From Bacillota bacterium (GTDB taxonomy: Bacteria > Bacillota > Clostridia > Oscillospirales > Oscillospiraceae): a stretch of DNA of 64,000 bases. The DNA is taken from NCBI GenBank assembly GCA_030529825.1, contig JAUMWD010000005.1:51803-115802 (forward strand). Reading direction: 5' to 3'. Position 1 is the first letter of the stretch. Each line of letters opens with the position of its first letter. The notes beneath the pieces were generated by a model. It ran no database searches and had not been told where the DNA came from. It saw only the letters and a program-made list of their open reading frames with translations. Shown piece by piece: positions 42,437 through 50,443 of the stretch. Both the position numbers and the translations under genes were made by a program.

Positions 42437-43390
42437 TTAAATACCGTAAACCGTAACCAAAACGGCTATATATGCCGCGTAGCAGAGCAGCATGAGAACA
42501 CCCTGCCAGCGGTGGGTTTTGCCGGTGAGCAGCGGAGGCAGAATCGCTAACATCGCTATGCCGAAGCATACGGGCATATCAAGGTTGTAGGATTGCGGAG
42601 CAATTTCAAGATTGCCGCCGGAAACCGCAGAGCATATGGGGAGAATCAGCGCAAGGTCGATTACATTGGCGCCCACGATATTGCCGATGGACATGGAGGC
42701 TTCCTTCTTGCGGATGGCGGTGATAGTGGTGATAAGCTCGGGGAGGGAAGTGCCGATGGCGACCATGGTGACGCCGACGATGGCGGCGGGAACGCCCATG
42801 AGTAAGGCCAGCTTGCTGCCGTAATTTATGAGCAGATTTGAGCCGAAAACGATTGCGGCAATGCCGACTACAAACAGAATAAGATTTTTGGGCAGATCCT
42901 TTTTGTCCACATCTCCTCTTGCCTCCGAACCGAGGCTGTTCTTTCCGTCACGGATGCTGTCCCAAATGTAGATTGCGAAGAGAACAAAGAGAATGAGACT
43001 GGGAAGAAGCAAAAGCTCTCCGTTAAGGCAAAGAAGCCACAGGAGAAGTGATGCACCGGCCATGAGTGTCGCCTTCAGCCAGAACTGCTTTCGGTTAATG
43101 ATGCCGGGGATGCACACCAGGGAAATGCCCATGATGAGGCCGAGATTGGCGGTTACGGAGCCTACGGCATTGCCTACGGCCATGTCAAGCTCGCCGTCGA
43201 TAACGCCTGTGACGGAGACAGTGAGCTCGGGGAGTGTGGTCGCAACGCTCACTATGGTGGCACCGATTATGAACTTGGGGATGCCCGTGAGATTTGCAAA
43301 CCAGACTGCCGCGTCAACAAACCAGTCGCCGCCCTTGATAATCAGTACAAGACCTGCGATAAACAGTAAAATAGTAAGTGCTATGTCCAT
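42437..43390 (-). CDS. Calcium/sodium antiporter (CaCA family, YrbG type)
   Basis: 317 residues with ten hydrophobic helices in two inverted halves. Each half has an alpha-repeat: GATIVSVATTLPELTVS (about 43-59) with GNAVGSVTANLG, and GVTMVAIGTSLPELITT (about 205-221) with GNIVGANVIDLALI. These carry the ion-binding Glu residues. It exchanges Ca2+ for Na+ (or H+) across the membrane. Single-gene unit. Confidence 0.93.
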   Translation of the reverse strand: MDIALTILLFIAGLVLIIKGGDWFVDAAVWFANLTGIPKFIIGATIVSVATTLPELTVSVTGVIDGELDMAVGNAVGSVTANLGLIMGISLVCIPGIINRKQFWLKATLMAGASLLLWLLCLNGELLLLPSLILFVLFAIYIWDSIRDGKNSLGSEARGDVDKKDLPKNLILFVVGIAAIVFGSNLLINYGSKLALLMGVPAAIVGVTMVAIGTSLPELITTITAIRKKEASMSIGNIVGANVIDLALILPICSAVSGGNLEIAPQSYNLDMPVCFGIAMLAILPPLLTGKTHRWQGVLMLLCYAAYIAVLVTVYGI

Positions 43391-43448
43391 ATAAAATCTT
43401 TTTCCTTTTCAAAGCCACAGCGATGGCATTACACCATCGCTGTATAGT

Positions 43449-43949
43449 TTAATCTTCAGGCTCGACATCGGGAATGTCGGGGGTGGGCTCCGGAGTGGGC
43501 TCCGGAATCTTATCAAAGGTGACCATTATGGTATGGTTAGAGGTGATATAGGACAGCGTGTAGCTGTTGAGTGCGCCCATATCGTTGCCGTCAACCACAA
43601 CGGACTGAATTTCGTAGCCGTCGTTGGGGGTGAAGCTTACGGTGATGCTGCCCCAGGCATCTACGGAAACTCTGCCGCTGGGGTTGGCTGTACCACCGTT
43701 ACCTTCGGATATGAATACGGTGTATTCATCGGCGTCGGGCTCACTGTTGCCTCCCTTGTCTATGGCGTCGGTGCTGACAACCGGATCGTTGTCATTGGGA
43801 GTAATAACGCCGCCGGACTTGAAGGAAAACATACCTTCAGAGACGCAAACAACCACAAGGATTGCAGCGAGCAGAAGGAGCACAAGTGTGATTTTCCATT
43901 TTGTGCCGTAGCTCATGGTGCGTCTTTCTTTTTTCTCTTTTTTGCTCAT
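43449..43949 (-). CDS. Membrane-anchored protein with bacterial repeat domain
   Basis: 166 residues. A short charged cytoplasmic start (KKEKKERRTM), one transmembrane helix (about 18-37), an acidic spacer, then an InlB/Bacterial_repeat-type beta domain (about 78-145, with SGRVSVDAWGSITVSFTPNDGYEIQSVVVDG) and a short Glu/Pro/Asp tail. AAGGAG precedes the ATG. It lies 21 bases after the end of the RicT-tail reading frame on the same strand. Role unknown; probably exposed at the surface. Confidence 0.75.
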   Translation of the reverse strand: MSKKEKKERRTMSYGTKWKITLVLLLLAAILVVVCVSEGMFSFKSGGVITPNDNDPVVSTDAIDKGGNSEPDADEYTVFISEGNGGTANPSGRVSVDAWGSITVSFTPNDGYEIQSVVVDGNDMGALNSYTLSYITSNHTIMVTFDKIPEPTPEPTPDIPDVEPED

Positions 43950-43970
43950 TACAGATACTCCTTGCAGTGA

Positions 43971-44180
43971 TTACTGCTTTGCATTGCCGCCCTGCTTGGG
44001 CTTGGGCTTGCCGTGGTGGTAATAGCGGCGGCGGTGATTGCTGCTGCTCTTTTTCTCTCCGCCTTCGGAATTTCCACCCTGCGCCTGCTGGGGTTTAGCC
44101 TGTTGCGGCTTTACCTGCTGCGGATTTTCCTTCGCCTGCGGGCTTGCCTTCACCGACTTGCTTGGGCTTATCCGTCTTTT
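43971..44180 (-). other. Displaced C-terminal coding tail of RicT-like gene
   Basis: In the frame shifted by one base from the ricT-like reading, the codons from about 44175 down to the TAA at 43971 encode a Lys/Gln/Pro-rich segment, then a basic ending HRRRYYHHGKPKPKQ, a style common at the C-terminus of PSP1/YaaT proteins of Clostridia. The in-frame ricT reading stops at 44095. Without the shift, 120 bases before the next gene would be unexplained. This suggests a single-base insertion (or two-base deletion) between about 44110 and 44180, either real or a sequence error. Confidence 0.55.
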
Positions 44181-45321
44181 GCTGGTTGGACTTGCTGTGG
44201 CCCTTGCCGCCGCGATGATGCTTGGAGTTTGCGTTGGCAGGCTTGGGCTCTGTCTTGGGCTCTGCGGGAGAGGCCTGCTTTGCCTCGACCTTTTGCTCCT
44301 TGTGCTGACCGCCGTGGCCCTTGCCGCCTCTGTGGGATCTGCGGTTGCGGTTCTTCTTGGGCTGCTCGGGCTTGGGAGCTTCAGCTTCGGACTCCACGTT
44401 GATGAGCCTCTCGGGGATTGCCCATTCGTCCTCGACCTCTTCCTCTTCCTCCTCGGGAACGGGAATGTACTTGAGAACGGAGGGAGGCGTTTCACCGTCC
44501 TTGGGCCTGCCGCCGGGAACGGTGGCGACCTCAACGGCGCGGTAAGTCTTTATTGTATCGTCGCCCTCGCCGTCAAGCTTGACCTTTACAAGCTGGCGAA
44601 GGAGATTAATCTGGGTAACTGTGCCGTAGCCGGCAGGTGTTTCCACGAAGGCGCCCTGTTTGGGAACATTCTTCACAAGCTCCTCATAAGCCTCCTGCTC
44701 GTAGCGCAGACAGCACATAAGTCTGCCGCAGGAGCCGGAAATCTTGCTGGGATTCAGGGACATGGACTGAACCTTTGCCATCTTTGTGGATACGGGCTGA
44801 AACTCGTCAAGGAACTTGCTGCAGCAGAAGGGCCTGCCGCAGATGCCGAGACCGCCAAGCATTTTAGCCTCGTCTCGCACGCCGATCTGGCGCAGCTCAA
44901 TGCGGTTGCGGAAGATGCCCGCCAAATCCTTTACCAGCTCGCGGAAATCAACTCTTCCGTCGGAGGTAAAGAAGAACATGGTCTTGTTGCCCTCGAAATT
45001 GCATTCCACATCAACCAGCTTCATGTCAAGACCGTGCTCGGCAATCTTCTGCTGGCAGATATCAAAGGCTTCCTTCTCACGCTTTTTGTTGTATTCCGCC
45101 ACACGGAGGTCGTCCTCCGTGGCAATGCGAACAACGGGGCGGAGAGGCTGCACCACGGCGGTGTCCTCAACCATGTGGTTGCCGTGGCAGCAATCGGCGA
45201 TTTCCATGCCCTTTGAGGTCTCGACAATGACCTGCTGACCGCTTTTCACGGTTTTACCCTCGGGGGAAAAGAAATAGCTCTTGCCTCGGTTTTTGAATTT
45301 TACGCTAATAACTTCAATCAA
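44095..45321 (-). CDS. ricT: PSP1-domain protein, RicT/YaaT-like (C-terminus possibly frameshifted)
   Basis: 408 residues from TTG at 45321 (AGGA upstream; it starts two bases from the holB stop). The PSP1 domain covers about 1-225 and holds cysteine pairs in ICGRPFCCSKFL and SCGRLMCCLRYE, as in RicT, which with RicA and RicF binds 4Fe-4S clusters and controls RNase Y cleavage, competence and sporulation in Bacillus. From about 270 onward it is disordered, Lys/Gly/Pro-rich. The holB-ricT order is conserved in Firmicutes. The last residues differ in character from relatives; see the shifted frame to 43971. Confidence 0.88.
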   Translation of the reverse strand: MIEVISVKFKNRGKSYFFSPEGKTVKSGQQVIVETSKGMEIADCCHGNHMVEDTAVVQPLRPVVRIATEDDLRVAEYNKKREKEAFDICQQKIAEHGLDMKLVDVECNFEGNKTMFFFTSDGRVDFRELVKDLAGIFRNRIELRQIGVRDEAKMLGGLGICGRPFCCSKFLDEFQPVSTKMAKVQSMSLNPSKISGSCGRLMCCLRYEQEAYEELVKNVPKQGAFVETPAGYGTVTQINLLRQLVKVKLDGEGDDTIKTYRAVEVATVPGGRPKDGETPPSVLKYIPVPEEEEEEVEDEWAIPERLINVESEAEAPKPEQPKKNRNRRSHRGGKGHGGQHKEQKVEAKQASPAEPKTEPKPANANSKHHRGGKGHSKSNQQKTDKPKQVGEGKPAGEGKSAAGKAATG

Positions 45322-45322
45322 T

Positions 45323-46111
45323 TTATTTCCTCGTTTCCTTTGCCGGCATGCTTCTCACAGCCAGCAATCCGAATATGCTTTTTACACCTGTGTTGACTTT
45401 GAGGTACTCAAGACATCTGTCCATGAGCCCGATGCAGTCCATAATCCGCTTTTTCTCCTGCCATATGCTGTCACGCCTTCCGCACAGCATATCCGTCAGA
45501 CGGAGCTTCACGCCGTTTATAAACTCGCCGGCGGCTTTGAAATCCATGCTTTCGTGAGCGCCGCACCACACCATGAGCTCAGGGTCGCTGCCCTTGGCAA
45601 GACAGGCGATGTACTCCTCCGCCATGGCGGCGATTTCCTCGCTTTCGCTTTCATCCTCGGCGTTTTTGCGGAGCATGGCACAGCGGGAGCGCACGGTGAC
45701 TAACAGCTTCTCGGGATTTGCCGTGGAGAGAATGAAGCTGACATTCTTCGGCGGCTCCTCAAAGAGCTTCAGCGCGGCATTCTGGGCGTTCACATTCATT
45801 GTGTCCGCCTCTTCAATGATGTAGACCTTTGCGGCGGCCTCATTGGGGAGAATATAGGCATCGGCGGACATTTCCCTTATCTGGTCGATGAGGATTTCCC
45901 GCTTTTCCTTACCCTTGTCGTCAACAAGATGCCTGATTACCGTAAGATCGGGGTGTACGCCTGCGGAAACCTTCCTGCAGTCGCGGCAGACTCCGCAGGG
46001 CTTTTCCCCTGTGCCGGAGCAGAGCATCTTTGCCGCAAGCTCCAGGGAGAGCCTTGAACGCACCGTCTCGGAGGCGGATGAAACAATATACGCATGAGAC
46101 AGCTTTTCCAC
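45323..46111 (-). CDS. holB: DNA polymerase III delta-prime subunit
   Basis: 262 residues, short for the family. N-terminal AAA+-type fold with a zinc knuckle CGVCRDC near 40-46, VYIIEEADTMNVNAQNAALKLFEEPP (sensor/Walker B region) and VRSRC, as in delta-prime. The Walker A is lost, which is normal for this subunit. It is part of the clamp loader. The start is GTG at 46111 with AAAGGAG upstream. Followed by ricT-like. Confidence 0.92.
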   Translation of the reverse strand: MEKLSHAYIVSSASETVRSRLSLELAAKMLCSGTGEKPCGVCRDCRKVSAGVHPDLTVIRHLVDDKGKEKREILIDQIREMSADAYILPNEAAAKVYIIEEADTMNVNAQNAALKLFEEPPKNVSFILSTANPEKLLVTVRSRCAMLRKNAEDESESEEIAAMAEEYIACLAKGSDPELMVWCGAHESMDFKAAGEFINGVKLRLTDMLCGRRDSIWQEKKRIMDCIGLMDRCLEYLKVNTGVKSIFGLLAVRSMPAKETRK

Positions 46112-46228
46112 GGACGCACTCCTTTACATACCTAATCAGTTTATTTTACTATCAACAGTCAATTAAGTCAAATGTTTATTGCATGAAAAGTGCTTCGTGC
46201 CTTTCGCAGCAAAGAAAATTTATTAAAA

Positions 46229-46262
46229 GAGCAGATAGGCATAATGCCTATCTGCTCAAATT
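46229..46262 (-). terminator. Intrinsic terminator after the immunity-like gene
   Basis: Stem GAGCAGATAGGCAT / ATGCCTATCTGCTC with T-runs on both sides. The remaining 240-base gap between holB and the immunity-like gene is AT-rich and shows no further feature. Confidence 0.85.
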
Positions 46263-46350
46263 TTTAATTAGTCAATCCAATTTCCTGGGCAAGCGGTTTT
46301 TAGCGATTAACCGACAGACATATTACACAGTGAAAATGCAGTTTTTCCGT

Positions 46351-46968
46351 TTAATAAAACTGCTCAACAACCTTTGTTTCGCCCGTGGTATCATCTTCAA
46401 ATAGATATTCCACACGGTCTCCGTCCTGCTTTTGAGAAACGAATTTCATGGGGCATCCATTTGACATGGGCCATTCGGACTCCTGCGCCCATCTGGGATA
46501 TTTTGCGGGCTTAATGAAAAACGCTTCCTTTAGAATCCTCTTTTTCTCCCTCAAAGGCTTGTCCGCGCAGGTGCACAGAATGCTTCTGATATAATCCTCA
46601 GTTTCTTCGCTGCTTATGTAATCAAGTTTCATGCGTTCGATTTCGTCATACATGGAGTTCTCAGGCGGCTTCATGGGAACAATTTCGGGATAGCTGTTCT
46701 GCACAAGAACGCTGAACAGAGTATGGGGGTCAACAACCTTGTTAAAGCCAAATGATAACACAGTAGGCTTCACCTTGAAGCAATTCGCCTCAAATGCTTT
46801 CTCATTATATTTGCAGTCATAGCGTTTACGAAATTCGCTTTTCGGGTCTTCAATATCCTGCGGCACAAGGGCCTGTACCCAATCCCACAGCTCAGGGTTT
46901 ATGTATAGCTCTGCTTCAATTTCTTCATATGACAGTCTGCCTTCTACAAAATCGATTATTTCTTTCAT
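46351..46968 (-). CDS. Orphan immunity-like protein next to Rhs remnant
   Basis: 205 residues, no signal peptide or membrane helix; acidic and aromatic, with a C-terminal YPRWAQESEWPM ... VEYLFEDDTTGETKVVEQFY segment. AAGGAG lies seven bases before the ATG. Directly upstream on the same strand is a 44-codon fragment of an Rhs core ending nine bases before this ATG, the position where immunity genes follow Rhs/polymorphic toxins. I infer a former toxin-immunity partner; the sequence itself does not match a family I can name. Confidence 0.65.
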   Translation of the reverse strand: MKEIIDFVEGRLSYEEIEAELYINPELWDWVQALVPQDIEDPKSEFRKRYDCKYNEKAFEANCFKVKPTVLSFGFNKVVDPHTLFSVLVQNSYPEIVPMKPPENSMYDEIERMKLDYISSEETEDYIRSILCTCADKPLREKKRILKEAFFIKPAKYPRWAQESEWPMSNGCPMKFVSQKQDGDRVEYLFEDDTTGETKVVEQFY

Positions 46969-46977
46969 AATTTCTCC

Positions 46978-47112
46978 TTATATATTCAATGCATAGCTAA
47001 TGAAATCTCCATTTGCACCGATGTTTTCAACATTATCCGCATTGATAAATCGGCAGTTTGCGGGGTCATAATATCTGCTCTGCAGGTAGTAGAACTCCGT
47101 TTCTGTGTCGTA
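46978..47112 (-). pseudogene. Rhs core remnant (RHS-repeat-associated core domain)
   Basis: The minus strand encodes YDTETEFYYLQSRYYDPANC then RFINADNVE...YALNI and a TAA. This is the hallmark of the Rhs-associated core (YDxETGLYYLxSRYYDPxxGRFINxD), with the Gly before the second part replaced. A TGA interrupts the reading immediately upstream (47113-47115), nothing Rhs-like precedes it, and no toxin domain follows. It is the broken 3' part of an Rhs toxin gene, left beside an immunity-like gene. Confidence 0.85.
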
Positions 47113-47183
47113 TCAGTACCTACAACACCAATTTACCATCAATTTGGCAAGCGGTCAATGGAATATGAGGGCACAGGCACAAT

Positions 47184-47210
47184 AAAAAAAGACCGCCGAA
47201 GCGGTCTTTT
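47184..47210 (-). terminator. Intrinsic terminator after acpP
   Basis: Stem AAAAAGACCGC / GCGGTCTTTT with a 3-base loop, T7 on the minus strand. Confidence 0.9.
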
Positions 47211-47223
47211 AAAACTAAATGTA

Positions 47224-47451
47224 TTACTGGTTTGCCTCGATGTACTCAACGAGCTTGCCCACGGTGGTGAGCTCGGCAGCATCTTCATCGGAGATGGAGA
47301 GACCGAATTCGTCCTCAACGGACATGATGAGCTCCACAACATCAAGGGAGTCAGCACCAAGATCCTCAACGATATTGGTTTCTGCTGCAATGCTTTCTGC
47401 GGGAACATCGAGCTGCTCCGCAAGAATGTTCTGAATCTTTTCAAGTATCAT
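47224..47451 (-). CDS. acpP: Acyl carrier protein
   Basis: 75 residues, acidic, with the phosphopantetheine site GADSLDVVEL (Ser 35). It carries acyl chains in fatty-acid synthesis. AGGAGG precedes the ATG. It follows jag by 25 bases at the end of the rpmH-yidC cluster rather than sitting with fatty-acid genes. Confidence 0.97.
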   Translation of the reverse strand: MILEKIQNILAEQLDVPAESIAAETNIVEDLGADSLDVVELIMSVEDEFGLSISDEDAAELTTVGKLVEYIEANQ

Positions 47452-47476
47452 AATTATACCTCCTAACTAACGGGGC

Positions 47477-48211
47477 TTATGCCCACTCACGGCTCTTGGG
47501 CTTGTTGCTTTCAGGCTGCGGTCTGTCATAGGAAACCACAACGCGGCGGTTGGGCTCGGTGCCGGTAGAGCTTGTAGTTACGCCTTCATAATCCTGAAGT
47601 GCGGTGTGAATAATGTGACGCTCATAAGAATTCATGGGCTCGAGAGCCATGCTGCGCTTGTACTTAATGACCTTTGCCGCCATCTTTTCAGCAAGGCGGA
47701 CAAGGGATTCCTCGCGCTTTGCACGGTAGCTCTCTGCATCAACGCTGATGTGCATGTGCTTATCGCTTCCGCGATTTACGACATAGTTGGTGAGATGCTG
47801 GATTGCATCCAGAGTCTCGCCACGACGGCCGATAACCGCGCCCATATTGGCACCGGACAGATTTACATTCACACCCTTGTTCTCTCTGGGGGTGATTTCA
47901 ATGTCAGCCTCGGTACCCATGCGCTGGAGAAGACCGGTGAGGAAGCTTCTGATTTCGGCATATTCTTCGCATTCGTCAACAACTGCCTTCTTGGCTGCCG
48001 TTTCCTCTGCAGAGGGAAGCTCTTCGGGCTCGTCAGGTGCTTCATACTGCACGCGTACGATGGCCGGAGAAGCTCCGATGCCTAAAAAACCGGACTTTGC
48101 GCGCTCGACGATTTCAACGGAAACGTCGTCGCGGTCAAGGCCCAGCTCTTCAAGCGCTGCCTGAAGGGCTTCATCCTCGGTGCGGCCGGATTTTTCCAAA
48201 GACTTAATCAT
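47477..48211 (-). CDS. jag: RNA-binding protein Jag/KhpB
   Basis: 244 residues. Jag_N domain (about 1-50, GFLGIGASPAIVRV), acidic linker, KH domain (GANMGAVIGRRGETLDAIQHL, about 120-140) and R3H domain (NSYERHIIHTAL near 215, with the R-x3-H). It is the SpoIIIJ-associated protein encoded next to yidC in Firmicutes; it binds RNA with KhpA and affects cell division and sporulation. Confidence 0.95.
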   Translation of the reverse strand: MIKSLEKSGRTEDEALQAALEELGLDRDDVSVEIVERAKSGFLGIGASPAIVRVQYEAPDEPEELPSAEETAAKKAVVDECEEYAEIRSFLTGLLQRMGTEADIEITPRENKGVNVNLSGANMGAVIGRRGETLDAIQHLTNYVVNRGSDKHMHISVDAESYRAKREESLVRLAEKMAAKVIKYKRSMALEPMNSYERHIIHTALQDYEGVTTSSTGTEPNRRVVVSYDRPQPESNKPKSREWA

Positions 48212-48230
48212 AATTCAATTTCTCCTGTAA

Positions 48231-49487
48231 TCATTCCTCCGCGGAGGCTTCTTCCATCTCGGGAATTTCGCTTTCTGCGGGAACGACATATTCGGCATCA
48301 AAACGCTTGGGATCGTAGCTGCGGCCTCTTGCATAGCGACGGTTGCCAACCTGGGAAGCGGGGATTTCCTGCTTCTCTATGCCGAGACGCTCACGGCGAG
48401 CCTCACGCTCCGCCTTCTCGGCGGCAGCCTTGCGGGCATCGCTTTCCTGCTTTTCTTTTGCCTGAATCTTTTTCTTGCTGGTATTGTTGTTGCGGACGGT
48501 GGCGTCCTCTGCGCGCAGACGCTCGGTTTCCTCGCGCTTGCGCTGAAGCTCCTGCTCGCGGAGCTTTGCGGCGGTAATGCGCTCGGCATCCTCTTTGTCA
48601 AGCTGGCGCTTGAAAATCTTGGTGAGGATATATTCACGGGCGATACCGCAAAGGCTGTTTGCAATCCAGTAAACGCCCAGTGCTGCAGGCATTACGAAGC
48701 AAATCCAGACGGACATGAGAGGCATCATGAGGTTCATGATCTTCATGGACTGGGCTGCCTGTGCGCCGTTAGGACCTGTGGGCTGGGGGTTAGACTTCTG
48801 GCTGATCTTCATGGAAGCCCAGGACAGGAATGCCGCGATAATGGGAATCATGAACAGACCAAAGGCCTGACCAACGGTGAGACCTTCAGAAGGAGCCCAG
48901 AACTTAACTTCGGGGATTTTGCCGAGGTTCAGTCCAAGGAAGCTGTAGTCCAGATTCATGAGCTTGTCTGCAAAGTCGCTCAAACCATCAATGGCTTTAT
49001 CCCAATTCTGATGAATGAAGTCAGTCAGACTGATTTCATCGTAGGTGCCCTGCCTGCCGGAACTGGCTACCCAGCCAATATTCTCCTTGGCCCACTTCTT
49101 AATCACTTTAACAGATTCCGCATCAATGCCCATCATGCGCTGCAGAGGCTGGCGGATTACGCCGTACAGAGCGATGAGAATGGGGAAGGGGAGCAGGGAC
49201 CAGAGGCAGCCGCCGGTGGGGCTTGCGTTATTTTCTTTATAGAGCTGTCTGACAGCAACCTGATATTTCTGGGGGTTGCCGTTAAACTTCTTTTCCAGCT
49301 CCTTCAGCTGAGGCTGAAGTCTGGTGGTGCGCATCATACCCTTCTTGCTCTTTGCCATGAAGGGCAGAAGCACGATGTTAACCACAAGTGCAAACAGGAT
49401 TACGGATACACCGTAGTTGAGAGTCCGGGTATACAGGAACTCCATCAGTCGGGCGAATGGCCAGACTATATAATCCCATAATGACAT
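48231..49487 (-). CDS. yidC: Membrane protein insertase YidC (SpoIIIJ type)
   Basis: 418 residues. Five hydrophobic segments of the Oxa1/YidC fold (about 22-42, 92-112, 205-228, 260-285), the cytoplasmic loop KKGMMRTTRLQPQLKELEKKFNGNP, and a highly charged Lys/Arg/Glu C-terminal tail (about 310-418). An insert between helices 2 and 3 (about 120-195) is longer than in Bacillus SpoIIIJ. No lipobox is seen. It inserts proteins into the membrane with or without Sec. Confidence 0.95.
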   Translation of the reverse strand: MSLWDYIVWPFARLMEFLYTRTLNYGVSVILFALVVNIVLLPFMAKSKKGMMRTTRLQPQLKELEKKFNGNPQKYQVAVRQLYKENNASPTGGCLWSLLPFPILIALYGVIRQPLQRMMGIDAESVKVIKKWAKENIGWVASSGRQGTYDEISLTDFIHQNWDKAIDGLSDFADKLMNLDYSFLGLNLGKIPEVKFWAPSEGLTVGQAFGLFMIPIIAAFLSWASMKISQKSNPQPTGPNGAQAAQSMKIMNLMMPLMSVWICFVMPAALGVYWIANSLCGIAREYILTKIFKRQLDKEDAERITAAKLREQELQRKREETERLRAEDATVRNNNTSKKKIQAKEKQESDARKAAAEKAEREARRERLGIEKQEIPASQVGNRRYARGRSYDPKRFDAEYVVPAESEIPEMEEASAEE

Positions 49488-49507
49488 ATTTTTCTCCTTT
49501 GCCCCCG

Positions 49508-49726
49508 CTATGGAACGGGGTCATAAAAATCGTGCTTGCTTGAGTGAAAAGGATGACACCGCAGCAAGCGCTTGAGAGTAAGCCAGCCACCCTTGAGAGC
49601 ACCGTATTTCTCCAGTGCCTCAACGGCGTATTGTGAACAGGTGGGAACGAAACAGCAGCGCCTCGGAAAGGCCGGTGAAATATATTTCTGATAAAATCTC
49701 ACCATGGCTATCAGCACCTTTTTCAT
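49508..49726 (-). CDS. yidD: Membrane protein insertion efficiency factor YidD
   Basis: 72 residues with the family pattern FYQKYISP, CCFVPTCSQYAVEAL and RCHPF. It aids YidC-dependent insertion. The start overlaps the end of rnpA by four bases, the usual arrangement. Confidence 0.95.
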   Translation of the reverse strand: MKKVLIAMVRFYQKYISPAFPRRCCFVPTCSQYAVEALEKYGALKGGWLTLKRLLRCHPFHSSKHDFYDPVP

Positions 49727-50070
49727 TCCTGCGTCTCCTTTATGAGCTTGAGCTCACCGCAGGCCTGAAGAAAAGCCTTTTCAATCCTCTGATAATCCGC
49801 ACCCACGGATTTTCCGCGGGCAACGATTATCATGTCGATACCGCTTATCAGCTTGTCCGCATTGAGACGGTAAATCTCACGCAGACGGCGGCGTACGCGA
49901 TTACGGACAACAGCCTTGCCCAGCTTGGTGGACACGGTGTAGCCCACGCGTCGGGTACCGTGATTGTTCTTGAGGCAGTAGACAACCAAATAGGGCGTAA
50001 CGGCGGTTTTGCCTTTGCTGTAAAGCCGCCTGAATTCATAGTTTTTCTTCAGTGTTACCCGAAAATCCAA
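49723..50070 (-). CDS. rnpA: Ribonuclease P protein component
   Basis: 115 residues with the RNase P protein signature AVVRNRVRRRLREIYRL near 70-86. It assists the RNA subunit in maturing tRNA 5' ends. The start is TTG at 50070; the ribosome site (GGGTAA) is weak, and the 112-base gap to rpmH shows no clear promoter, so it is probably read from rpmH. Confidence 0.94.
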   Translation of the reverse strand: MDFRVTLKKNYEFRRLYSKGKTAVTPYLVVYCLKNNHGTRRVGYTVSTKLGKAVVRNRVRRRLREIYRLNADKLISGIDMIIVARGKSVGADYQRIEKAFLQACGELKLIKETQE

Positions 50071-50182
50071 TGAAATTACCCTTTCTTAACCGTTTTGCCG
50101 ATTTCAATGCAAACACCTAAAGGGCGGATAGAACCCGCCCTTAAAAATATTCACATTTCCGTGCCGTTCAATATGCCTAATA

Positions 50183-50317
50183 TCAGGCGCTGAGCTTTGC
50201 TCTGCCCTTTGCTCTACGGCGAGCCAGGACCTTGCGGCCGTTTGCGGTGGACATTCTCTTGCGGAAGCCGTGCTCTTTCTTGCGCTGACGCTTCTTGGGC
50301 TGGTAAGTACGCAGCAT
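50183..50317 (-). CDS. rpmH: 50S ribosomal protein L34
   Basis: 44 residues ([19 protein letters not shown] and onward to RAKLSA): the complete conserved L34 sequence. AAAGGAG lies eight bases before the ATG. It heads the rpmH-rnpA-yidD-yidC-jag-acpP series. dnaA, its usual neighbour at the origin in Firmicutes, is absent. Confidence 0.96.
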   Translation of the reverse strand: MLRTYQPKKRQRKKEHGFRKRMSTANGRKVLARRRAKGRAKLSA

Positions 50318-50380
50318 ATTTCTGCACTCCTTTCAATGTGTGATACTCAACATCGGCTTGCGCCGAAGTAGTTGACAAAA

Positions 50381-50410
50381 AACTATCCGATGCACACGCA
50401 TCGGATAGTT
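50381..50410 (-). terminator. Terminator of thiT overlapping the rpmH promoter
   Basis: Perfect 13-bp stem AACTATCCGATGC / GCATCGGATAGTT with an ACAC-type loop, followed on the minus strand by TTTTTTG. It lies immediately downstream of the predicted rpmH promoter -10, so that promoter's transcript would start inside the first arm. Confidence 0.85.
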
Positions 50411-50440
50411 ATTATATACTATTATAATTTTAATTGTCAA
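50411..50440 (-). promoter_or_regulatory. Sigma-A promoter reading toward rpmH
   Basis: On the minus strand: -35 TTGACA (perfect), an 18-base spacer and -10 TATAAT (perfect). It is the best promoter match before rpmH and starts three bases after the thiT stop codon. Confidence 0.7.
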
Positions 50441-50443
50441 CAG

